The position numbers and the translations under genes were made by a program. Of a stretch of DNA of 33,511 nucleotides, positions 20,110 through 27,200 are shown in pieces. The DNA is from a virus. The stretch covers positions 1 to 33,511 of IMG/VR virus record IMGVR_UViG_3300031565_000200; one strand, written 5' to 3'. Position 1 is the first letter of the stretch; the number at the start of each line of letters is the position of its first letter. The notes beneath the pieces are model-generated. The model searched no databases, had not been told where the DNA came from, and saw only the letters and a list, made by a program, of their open reading frames with translations.

Positions 20110-22143
20110 CTACAATATCCCGTGCGACATCAATACCGGAATGATGCTGCCGGAGACCAGTGGCTCATCTATGTCTTCCTCCGCGCCGAAGGTCAGCAGG
20201 TCGTCCATCTCGCTCTCGTAGCTGGCCTCAATCCAGGCGGCGCTCCTGGCGACGTCTGAGACTCGAACTTCGTCTATAACGCCGTCAAAATATCTTGGGT
20301 AGGTCACATCTGGGTTCTTGCCGACTTGGAGATTCCTAGCCACATCGACATCACCTGTGGCTTCCTCGCTGACGTCCTCGACGCCATAGATGACGAGATG
20401 GGCTGTGCCGGATGCTCTATAGCCTACAACGTAATACCAGACCCCAGCCGACAAGTCCTGTGTGCCTCGTGCCATTACCCCGTCCACAGTGAGGTCAAGA
20501 GTGGAAGTATAGCCTGTTCTTTGGCCCAGCAGAATACCGTCCCAACTGGCATTATAATTTGAGTTGGACAGCAGAGTTGCCGGTTGGACACCACCCCATG
20601 ATTCTGCCTTCATCCAGCACTCGAAAGTAAAGTCGCCTGTGCCAATGGAAAGGATGGAATTGAAAAACTCTATGCTATCAACGGTGGACAACTCAAAGTC
20701 TTCGCCGCGGCTGACTTTGCCCGCAGCCTGGGCCGGTCTGGCGGCCGCCACCTTATAACCGTGAGACTCATGCGATGTGCTCTCCTGGGTGGCGTAACTG
20801 GCTGAGCCGTCCTGCATGTGGTCTACTATCAGGAAGTTGTTGTCCCAGACGCCATGCCCTGCCGGACTCCAGTCTGCCAAGGCGATTTTGTATAGTTTGG
20901 TGTCGTCGCAGGCATAGACATGTCCGCCGTCTATCTCTATCAGTTCCGGGCCGCCAAGAGCGGCGGAACCGGACAGAAAGACGGAGTCGACCCTGGCGAA
21001 CGGTTCAATAGACACCCTTGTTATTGACTTGGGGCCGGCGTTGTCGGAGAACACGTAGAACACGCCGTCAAGCCTCTTGAGGGCGCAACCCCTGTCCTGG
21101 TTGGACGGGAACACTATGCTCTCGACGGCACTCTGCTGAAAGTCATCGGTGGGCACGCGCACTATCCCGACGTTGAGAGAGCCCGCCCTCGTCGCGCAAT
21201 AGCAATAGCCATCGTGCACCTTCAACTCCTGCGGCTCCTCGATGTTCGCCGGCAGGGTGAAGATAGCATCGAGGATGAACGTGCCTATGGAGAAGCGGGC
21301 CAGCTGGTCGCTGTCCTGCACCGGCACATAGACATAAGTGCCGTCGTCATCCATCTCCTCCGGGGTAGACGAGCTTGCGCCCAGAGACAACACTCCAGTA
21401 CGCGTGAACGTGCCAAGGTCAATCTTCACCACCAGGCCTGGACTGGTATTGGTTCCCACGTATAGGTCCGTGCCGACGATGTGCATGCCTACGGCAAAGT
21501 TCTCGCCTGCCTCGAGCGTCAGGCTGTCGACTTCAGTGAAAGTGGCGATAGACACCTTGAGCACTTTCGCGGGACTGGTGGTACTCCCGACATAGATGTA
21601 AGTCCCGTCGGTAGAGATGGTCTCAGGCTCCGAGGTCAGGCTCAGCGTGGCAGTTTTGGTGAAGGTGCTGAGGTCAATCTTGTCCAGGTTGTCTGAGCCC
21701 ATGTTGGAAATGTAAAGGAAGCCGTCAACGACGACGCTGCCTTCAGGGTGTATGCCGCCAAGGCCCAGGACAGAATACGGCTTGGCGTCGCTCACGTAGG
21801 CGACATTGTCGTCGCGGCTCTTGTCATAGTACAGGTAAAGGACGGTGTCGGCCTCGTCGCTTATGTTCGGCACGCGAACCCACAGCCAGGCCTCTTCGTT
21901 GGCATCGTCCCACTTCTCTATCTCGACCGGACACTGCGTCAGGCCGTCGCTCGTGGTGACGGCTATCTTTCTCCTGTTCGCGTCGCTCAGGAGCTCGTCA
22001 AAGACGCAGCTCACGTCGGCGTCGCCTATTCCAGACGCCGCACTCAAGTAAATCAATACCGGAAAGCCCTCCAGCGCAGAGGAGACGTCGTCGTGGTCTA
22101 CGGTAATCTCTATTCGTTTGGCCCACAGGCTTAGCCATGCCAT
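20110..22143 (-). CDS. Adhesin-like protein: DUF2341, beta-propeller, LamG
   Basis: 677 residues. Residues 1-118 are a DUF2341 domain (KRIEITVDHDDVSSALEGFPVLIYL...WLWVRVPNISDEADTVLYLYYDKS). Residues ~120-420 form a beta-propeller of ~six to seven repeats, each ending like 'GTYIYVG' / 'TDLYVG' / 'GTYVYVP' / 'DGYCYCA' with 'KIDLSTFTKTATLSL' connectors. From ~430, 'VWDNNFLIVDHMQDGS' resumes the DUF2341-to-LamG linker and a LamG/concanavalin-like lectin domain ('FTFECWMKAESWG', 'YFDGVIDEVRVSDVARS') closes. It sits between head and connector genes, so it may decorate the capsid and bind host or environmental polysaccharide. Confidence 0.78.
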   Translation of the reverse strand: MAWLSLWAKRIEITVDHDDVSSALEGFPVLIYLSAASGIGDADVSCVFDELLSDANRRKIAVTTSDGLTQCPVEIEKWDDANEEAWLWVRVPNISDEADTVLYLYYDKSRDDNVAYVSDAKPYSVLGLGGIHPEGSVVVDGFLYISNMGSDNLDKIDLSTFTKTATLSLTSEPETISTDGTYIYVGSTTSPAKVLKVSIATFTEVDSLTLEAGENFAVGMHIVGTDLYVGTNTSPGLVVKIDLGTFTRTGVLSLGASSSTPEEMDDDGTYVYVPVQDSDQLARFSIGTFILDAIFTLPANIEEPQELKVHDGYCYCATRAGSLNVGIVRVPTDDFQQSAVESIVFPSNQDRGCALKRLDGVFYVFSDNAGPKSITRVSIEPFARVDSVFLSGSAALGGPELIEIDGGHVYACDDTKLYKIALADWSPAGHGVWDNNFLIVDHMQDGSASYATQESTSHESHGYKVAAARPAQAAGKVSRGEDFELSTVDSIEFFNSILSIGTGDFTFECWMKAESWGGVQPATLLSNSNYNASWDGILLGQRTGYTSTLDLTVDGVMARGTQDLSAGVWYYVVGYRASGTAHLVIYGVEDVSEEATGDVDVARNLQVGKNPDVTYPRYFDGVIDEVRVSDVARSAAWIEASYESEMDDLLTFGAEEDIDEPLVSGSIIPVLMSHGIL

Positions 22144-22158
22144 CGCTCGTTCCCTCCC

Positions 22159-22965
22159 TTACTGAAAGTAAAACCTCAATATCGTAGACACGTCCAGAAG
22201 CTCCAAGTTCGAGCCGGTCGCCGCTATGGCGTCTCCCCTGACCGTCTCCACGGAGCGGAAGTTGTAGGTGCCGTCGCCGTCGACCTTGGCCTTAACGTCT
22301 GTGGCGCCGAACAGCACGGCGCCGCCCCTGTAGGCGCTGGCGTTTACCTGTAGCCCGTTAAGGGCGAAGTCAATGGCGACCAGGTCGTCCGTGCCCCAGC
22401 TTCCCGTCGACTTCTTGACCCGCAGGTACTTGGAAGCGGCGGCTATCTGGTTTTCGGCGGCAGAGGTGTCGAACAGGCTGCCTATAATCAGTGCCGCTAC
22501 CACCCGCGTTATCACGCGGTCAGCTGGAAGACCTGCCACGACGACGCTCGGGAAGTCTAGGTCTGCCGCCGTGTCCGTCACTGTCACTATAGACGCGACG
22601 TCAGACTCGAACTGCATCATGGACCTGTCGTTGTCCATGTATCCGGCCCTGGTCGCGCTGAGGCGCGTCAAGAGCGTGTCAATGTCAGTCGGCAGGTTGG
22701 CCTCTGCCAGCTCGTTCAGATATGCGACTCGTTCCGCAGAGAGCCTCGTCAGCAGAGTGCTCATGTCAGAATCTTGGGCGACAATCCCTTTTGAGAGGTT
22801 ATCCAGATGTGCGGCGCGAGCCGCGGAGAGTCGAGAGAGCAATATCGCCTGATTATTAGTCAGCGCCTCCAGAGCGACGACCACCTCTGCCAAGCCGGTG
22901 GCTGACGCTATCTTGCTGTAGTCGATTGCAGCTACCCTTCTTTCGGCATCTTCAGCTTCGGTCAT
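22159..22965 (-). CDS. Virion protein with RLSAxRA repeats, 268 aa
   Basis: Three repeats of LL(S/T)RLSA-x-R-x-x-(H/Y)-(L/M)-(D/N)-x-L at residues ~42-57, 71-86 and 98-112. The motif is common in phage fibre and decoration proteins and probably forms a trimeric helical bundle. The C-terminal ~150 residues are a folded beta-rich domain (FPSVVVAGLPADRVITRVVAALIIGSLFD..., NASAYRGGAVLFGATDVKAKVDGDG). Between the capsid and adhesin genes; may link the adhesin to the capsid. Function inferred. Confidence 0.68.
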   Translation of the reverse strand: MTEAEDAERRVAAIDYSKIASATGLAEVVVALEALTNNQAILLSRLSAARAAHLDNLSKGIVAQDSDMSTLLTRLSAERVAYLNELAEANLPTDIDTLLTRLSATRAGYMDNDRSMMQFESDVASIVTVTDTAADLDFPSVVVAGLPADRVITRVVAALIIGSLFDTSAAENQIAAASKYLRVKKSTGSWGTDDLVAIDFALNGLQVNASAYRGGAVLFGATDVKAKVDGDGTYNFRSVETVRGDAIAATGSNLELLDVSTILRFYFQ

Positions 22966-23161
22966 TGTCCTTCTCCTCTTCCGGCGCTGACTCCTCTTGC
23001 TTCGGCTCGGCGGGCTTGCGCGTCCTTTCGACGCTGGCGCTTATCCTGGCCCCTTGCATCTGGGCCGTCTGCACCAGCTCCAGCGGGCTTGCCGCCTCGA
23101 GCGCCCTGTAGTCATTCTTGCTGACGTCCACCGTCGCCTCGATTTTGATTCTTGCCTTCAT
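22952..23161 (-). CDS. Hypothetical charged protein, 69 aa
   Basis: MKARIKIEATVDVSKNDYRALEAASPLELVQTAQMQGARISASVE..., AAGGAGG upstream. A short beta-alpha start and a Lys/Glu-rich tail (KPAEPKQEESAPEEEKDNDRS). Overlaps the next gene by 14 bases. Located right behind the major capsid gene; perhaps a small head protein. Not recognised. Confidence 0.62.
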   Translation of the reverse strand: MKARIKIEATVDVSKNDYRALEAASPLELVQTAQMQGARISASVERTRKPAEPKQEESAPEEEKDNDRS

Positions 23162-23183
23162 TTTGTCGTCCTCCTTGTCTTTA

Positions 23184-23207
23184 GGGTTCCGTGGGCGGAA
23201 GGAACCC
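23184..23207 (-). terminator. Hairpin behind the major capsid gene
   Basis: GGGTTCC (23184-23190) pairs with GGAACCC (23201-23207), 7 bp perfect, 10-base loop. No T-run on the minus strand, so more likely a transcript-processing or attenuation hairpin than a strong terminator. Confidence 0.4.
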
Positions 23208-23245
23208 GTGCGCTCCTCCCGCCAGTCGCAAGCCTGAAGGTCGTT

Positions 23246-24172
23246 CTAGGCGTCGACTACCTTGATGGCTGTCCGCGGGTCGCCGAAGCCGGTGGCGAAG
23301 CGGTCGTCTACTCCGTAGTAGAACTCATTCTGCATGAACACGTTGGTGTCATCGGGCTTGTCCATGCTCACGAACTCCACGTTCTTGCGGAGCTGGAAGA
23401 TGAGCGGCTTCACCTCGACTCCTTTGGTGCACAGGACGTACCAGTCAAGGGCGTCCAGGTCTACCCAGGGTGTCGAGAAGATGCGCTCGGCGGAGAACAG
23501 GTCGGCCTCTGTCCGCTTGACCCCGGCCACACCGGGCAAGAGGGCGTTGCGGAGGGGGATAATCATCGACGGTGAGCAGATGATGGTGTCGGGTATCAGC
23601 CCCATGGGCTCTCCCTGGTCGTCCTTGAAGAGCTGCATTGCCACGTAGGCGGCTGCCAGTGCGGCGCGAATCTCGTCCGCGCTTCCGGAGTAGCTGCCGC
23701 TGAGCAGGTTGGCGAAGACGCCACTGGCGCCTATGGCCTGGTGCGTGGCGCTGAACATGGCCACGCCGTCGTAGGCCTTCAGCGTCTCGCCGTCATCCAG
23801 TTGGCTGATGACCGCCTTGTTGAAGTGGCGCACGGCCCTGTTCGCCAGAGACTTGATTCTCGGCGCAATCATGCCGTACTTGTCATCCTCGTAGGTGTCC
23901 CGGTTGACGGAGATGGTGCCCTCATAGTGCTTGTTCTTGAGGGTGTAGTCGTAGGCGTTCGGGGACTTGAGCTGCCTCTTGTCCAGCCACTCGGACATGG
24001 TTGGGTTGGCGCCCATCCATCCGTACGACTCCTGGTCGGTGGTGCTGGGGAACTCAGTTGCTATGTCCTGGTACAGGGGCTTTTCGGCAAACGCGTCGCC
24101 AAGCGCCTGCTTGAAGATGGCCCGGTAGTTGGTCATCAACCCCGCCAGGAAGTCACTTGTTACTACTGTCAT
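23246..24172 (-). CDS. Major capsid protein, Mu gpT-like
   Basis: 308 residues, typical for the family. 'TSDFLAGLMTNYRAIFKQALGDAFAEKPLYQDIATEFPSTTDQESYGWMGANPTMSEWLDKRQLKSPNAYDYTLKNKHYEGTISVNRDTYEDDKYGMIAPRIKSLANRAVRHFNKAVISQL' is the diagnostic Mu-like major head subunit N-terminus, and the C-terminus has LVCSP-like 'TIICSPSMIIPLRNALL', 'LDWYVLCTKGVEVKPLIFQLRKNVEFVSMDKPDDTNVFMQNEFYYGVDDRFATGFGDPRTAIKV'. HK97 fold by family. No extended N-terminal scaffold; the protease gene supplies scaffolding. Confidence 0.92.
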   Translation of the reverse strand: MTVVTSDFLAGLMTNYRAIFKQALGDAFAEKPLYQDIATEFPSTTDQESYGWMGANPTMSEWLDKRQLKSPNAYDYTLKNKHYEGTISVNRDTYEDDKYGMIAPRIKSLANRAVRHFNKAVISQLDDGETLKAYDGVAMFSATHQAIGASGVFANLLSGSYSGSADEIRAALAAAYVAMQLFKDDQGEPMGLIPDTIICSPSMIIPLRNALLPGVAGVKRTEADLFSAERIFSTPWVDLDALDWYVLCTKGVEVKPLIFQLRKNVEFVSMDKPDDTNVFMQNEFYYGVDDRFATGFGDPRTAIKVVDA

Positions 24173-24214
24173 GGTCTTTAGTGCTCCTTATCTTTTCGTT
24201 GTGTTTCGCTTGTG

Positions 24215-24559
24215 CTAGGACGCCTTGGGCTTTGTGATGAACATCTCGTACAGCCCTATCTGGAACGGCTTGAGTGCCTTGGCCTCGTCGAGCGTCAGGA
24301 ATGTATTGACAATGAGCTTCTCAGCTCGCTCCCCTATCTCAACAGCTACCTCAGCCGGAAGAAGGGTGCCGTCCTCAGCGGTTGTGTTCCAGACGACTCC
24401 TTCAGGCGTGGTCTTTACCCGGTACGCCTTCATCTGCTCAGGTCCGAAGACCTGCTCTGCCGTATTCCGCGCTAGTATCATGTCGGCGTAAGAGCCGCCC
24501 ATGTTCAGCAGCATTGACTTTAGAACCAGTGCGTCCTGCAATCCGATTTTGTATTCCAT
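24215..24559 (-). CDS. Hypothetical head-region protein, 114 aa
   Basis: MEYKIGLQDALVLKSMLLNMGGSYADMILARNTAEQVFGPEQMKAYRV... with AGGAGG. Mixed alpha/beta, ending VNTFLTLDEAKALKPFQIGLYEMFITKPKAS. Between decoration and capsid genes. No family recognised, but the 'LLPAEVAVEIGERAEKLI' helix and two strands suggest a small soluble domain. Possibly a head assembly factor. Confidence 0.68.
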   Translation of the reverse strand: MEYKIGLQDALVLKSMLLNMGGSYADMILARNTAEQVFGPEQMKAYRVKTTPEGVVWNTTAEDGTLLPAEVAVEIGERAEKLIVNTFLTLDEAKALKPFQIGLYEMFITKPKAS

Positions 24560-24590
24560 TCTCTTTTGCCTCCTGTTATAGTTTCCTGGC

Positions 24591-25769
24591 TTAGCTTATG
24601 TCCGTCCATGTACCGGACTGATTCTGGAACAGTTTGCCTGCGGCCACGGAGATGTAGAGGGAGCCGTAGTCACTGGCGCCTACCTCACCGGCTATCCCGG
24701 CGTTGTCGGTCTGACGCCCGATGGCAATCTTGAAGTGAGCCGTGGCGCCGTCGTGCGACGGGCCGCCTTCCATGAACATCATCTTCGTCGGCGCTGCCCA
24801 CTCAGTGAAGTCGAGTATCTTGCCGATGGTTCCTGAGCCACCGTGGTGAATCATGCTGTCGATGGTGGAACCGGCACCGGCTATGATGGCAAGGCCGTGG
24901 TCGATTGCCCCTGAGCTTGCCCATGTCTGTCCGTAGAACAGCGCGGACTCGCCGCCGCCGCCTATGTCACTCAGGTCGTTGTTGTTCAGGTCGAAGATGA
25001 CGCGGCAGCCTGCTATCAAGGCGCCGTTGCCGATAGTTGCGTCGTCTGGTATGTTGACCCAGCCGCTCAGCGGGTACACTGCTGCGTTGGCCGCGAGCTC
25101 GGGGCTGGTGCCCAGAGTCAGGTAGCCGTGGAAGCACTGCAAGTCACCGGATGCGATGCCGTCGGCTGAGGTCGCGTTGATGCGCAAGCCCCTGGTGCCT
25201 TCGCCCACAGTACCGGTGCTGGTGATGTTGATGACGTTCAGGCTATAGCCCTCGCCAGTCACGCTCATTTTGATGGCTTCACCGGAACCGTCGAGGTTGA
25301 TGCCGCGCTGGCCGATGTCAACCCATCCTGAGGTCGTGCTGACGTACTGTACCAGTCTGCCTACGCAGATGAAGTTGGACGAGGTGTCGTCGATTGACGC
25401 ATCGTCGGCTACATACATCAGCTTCCCGACCATTGCCTGGGTGATGCTGGTTGCTGTCAACAGGAACACGCCCTGTGTGTGCACTCTGCAATTCAGGTCA
25501 CCGGCGTCTCCGCCTGAGTTGTCGACTTGCTCGTAGGCAATACCCACGAATCTGTAGCCGGCGGTGTCTGCCGCTGCGACCAGGTAGCCGTCAGTGTTGA
25601 GACAGACCTCGGCTCCCTTGTAGATGATGTCAACCCCTACCGGGTATGACTGGAGTCCCGCCTCCTTGCGGGGGATAGACGCGTCCGCCGTCAATACCAG
25701 CGGAATGTTGAAGGCCAGTATCATTGCCATGACCATCAACAGCATGAACGATTGAAGATGCTTCTTCAT
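24591..25769 (-). CDS. Capsid decoration-like (DUF2190) protein with signal peptide
   Basis: 392 residues. Residues 1-30 look like an N-terminal signal peptide (MKKHLQSF, hydrophobic LLMVMAMILAFNIPLVLT, AxA site at TADA). Then 'PRKEAGLQSYPVGVDIIYKGAEVCLNTDGYLVAAADTAGYRFVGIAYEQVDNSGGDAG' is a DUF2190-type trimeric decoration domain (~30-155). The C-terminal ~200 residues have beta-rich, Gly/Ser repeats (NGALIAGCRVIFDLNNNDLSD...). Lies directly before the capsid gene. An exported or membrane-anchored decoration protein would be unusual; alternatives are a real start further downstream or a moonlighting hydrophobic tail. Confidence 0.78.
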   Translation of the reverse strand: MKKHLQSFMLLMVMAMILAFNIPLVLTADASIPRKEAGLQSYPVGVDIIYKGAEVCLNTDGYLVAAADTAGYRFVGIAYEQVDNSGGDAGDLNCRVHTQGVFLLTATSITQAMVGKLMYVADDASIDDTSSNFICVGRLVQYVSTTSGWVDIGQRGINLDGSGEAIKMSVTGEGYSLNVINITSTGTVGEGTRGLRINATSADGIASGDLQCFHGYLTLGTSPELAANAAVYPLSGWVNIPDDATIGNGALIAGCRVIFDLNNNDLSDIGGGGESALFYGQTWASSGAIDHGLAIIAGAGSTIDSMIHHGGSGTIGKILDFTEWAAPTKMMFMEGGPSHDGATAHFKIAIGRQTDNAGIAGEVGASDYGSLYISVAAGKLFQNQSGTWTDIS

Positions 25770-25809
25770 GTTCTTAGATTCTCCTTATATTTCGTTAGTA
25801 CCGACGTGC

Positions 25810-26298
25810 TTAGCTCTTGCGAGCTGCCGCGTCTTCCTTCTTCTGGGCAAGGGTGGCTTCCTTCGACACGCCCAGTCTCGCGCCGGTCTTCTCTTCAGCC
25901 TCGGTCAGCTGGATGGCTTCAGCGTCTGCCTCAACGCCGAGGATGGTGCCGGCCGGTCCTATCTTGGGGGCGGATGCGATGAATGACTTGAAGGCCTCGG
26001 GGTCTTTGGCCCTCAGGCTCTTGGCCCAGTCCACCTGCTTGGGAAGAATGTGCCCTGCCTTCAGTGCGCTGTCTACGTCGGCAGCGACTTCGCTTGCGGC
26101 TACCTTGCCTTCCACAGCCTGGAGACGTGTCTCAGTTGCCGTCAACTTCGTCTCGGCCGCTTCCTTGGCGGTCTCCGCTTCTGTCTTTGCTGTCTCGGCT
26201 TCCGTCGCGCCATCGGCTTTCGCCTTCAGCGCAGTGACGGCGGCTATGATGTCGTCGTCCGGTCCGAGCCCCAGCAGCTGTCTGATTTGCTCCTCCAT
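25810..26298 (-). CDS. Nested in-frame scaffold (internal start)
   Basis: Met 301 of the protease gene (MEEQIRQLLGLGPDDDIIAAV) is preceded by AGGAGG at 26312-26307 with an 8-base spacer, an ideal internal ribosome binding site. The 162-residue product is helix and Ala/Glu/Lys-rich (ALKAKADGATEAETAKTEAETAKEAAETKL...), i.e. scaffold-like, with the C-terminus 'LKAGHILPKQVDWAKSLRAKDPEAFKSFI' found in such proteins. Parallel to lambda C/Nu3 and Mu I/Z. Confidence 0.68.
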   Translation of the reverse strand: MEEQIRQLLGLGPDDDIIAAVTALKAKADGATEAETAKTEAETAKEAAETKLTATETRLQAVEGKVAASEVAADVDSALKAGHILPKQVDWAKSLRAKDPEAFKSFIASAPKIGPAGTILGVEADAEAIQLTEAEEKTGARLGVSKEATLAQKKEDAAARKS

Positions 26299-27198
26299 TG
26301 GGGCTACCTCCTGTGTTGTATTTTGGTCCACTGCTTTCTCACCAGTCTCTCCGACACCCGCCTCTAGGGCAGCTGCATCGAGCGTGCGCTTTGCCTCCGT
26401 CTTTCCTTCCTGGGAGAGGGACGTCTGGTCAAGCCTGGCCAGCGCGTTCCTTAGATGGTCGAGGTTGATGGAGCCGCTGACATTGCGGTACGGTAGGTGC
26501 CGCAGCGTCCTCGGTACCGTCTTCCCCAACTCATCCTTCTCACCGCCGGGTTCAATGAAGGCGAACGCCTCATCTGGTAAGTCGTTGATATACTGCTGGT
26601 CCCAGTCCGCGGCCTGCAGACTGTCCTGAGGCATGTACAGCCCCAGCATTCTGTCGCTGAGCATCATCACGCCGGCATTGCTGTCTTCCAGCGCCTCGCT
26701 CAGCATGACCGGTTGCATGCCCTCGATGAACGGCCTGTTGGTCAGCGCCATGGACAGAAGGCAGGCTCCGATGTCCTCGCCGCTCTCCTTGTCCTTGTAC
26801 TGCATGTGCCACTCAGGGCTGATGAACCGGTACTCCTTGGCTCGTATGTGCCCAGCCGCTTTGTCTGTCCAGGCCACCGTCGCCCACAGCTCTCCTGGAG
26901 TGTGCTCGACGCCCTTGACCCACCCTGCGGCCGGTGCCACCTGGTTGCCTATCGCGCTCATGTGCTCGTAGTCGACAGCCAGTTCTGTGGGCGCTTTTGG
27001 ACGATGCGCCTTGAAGTTGGCAACCATCGTCTCCAGGTCCTGGTCCGTTATCGTGAACTTGCCGTATATCGGATGCCTGAAGGTGCCCGTCCTGAACACC
27101 TGGACCTGTGACTCGTTGGTACCCTCGACTGGCCCTTCGCCAACCATCGAGACGTACCGGAGTGTGGTCAATCCTTGCTCCTTGGTCTTCGTTACCAT
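25810..27198 (-). CDS. Prohead protease-scaffold (Mu gpI-like)
   Basis: 462 residues from MVTKTKEQGL, six bases after AGGAGG; the longer frame into the portal gene is rejected. N-terminal ~180 residues match Mu-like gpI ('KAPTELAVDYEHMSAIGNQVAPAAGWVKGVEHTPGELWATVAWTDKAAGHIRAKEYRFISPEWHM...GACLLSMALTNRPFI'). Next, 'YINDLPDEAFAFIEPGGEKDELGKTVPRTLRHLPYRNVSGSINLDHLRNALARLDQTSLS' is a known insert in phage protease proteins. The C-terminal ~160 residues are the coiled-coil scaffold. The protein cuts the scaffold during head maturation. Confidence 0.88.
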   Translation of the reverse strand: MVTKTKEQGLTTLRYVSMVGEGPVEGTNESQVQVFRTGTFRHPIYGKFTITDQDLETMVANFKAHRPKAPTELAVDYEHMSAIGNQVAPAAGWVKGVEHTPGELWATVAWTDKAAGHIRAKEYRFISPEWHMQYKDKESGEDIGACLLSMALTNRPFIEGMQPVMLSEALEDSNAGVMMLSDRMLGLYMPQDSLQAADWDQQYINDLPDEAFAFIEPGGEKDELGKTVPRTLRHLPYRNVSGSINLDHLRNALARLDQTSLSQEGKTEAKRTLDAAALEAGVGETGEKAVDQNTTQEVAPMEEQIRQLLGLGPDDDIIAAVTALKAKADGATEAETAKTEAETAKEAAETKLTATETRLQAVEGKVAASEVAADVDSALKAGHILPKQVDWAKSLRAKDPEAFKSFIASAPKIGPAGTILGVEADAEAIQLTEAEEKTGARLGVSKEATLAQKKEDAAARKS

Positions 27199-27200
27199 TG

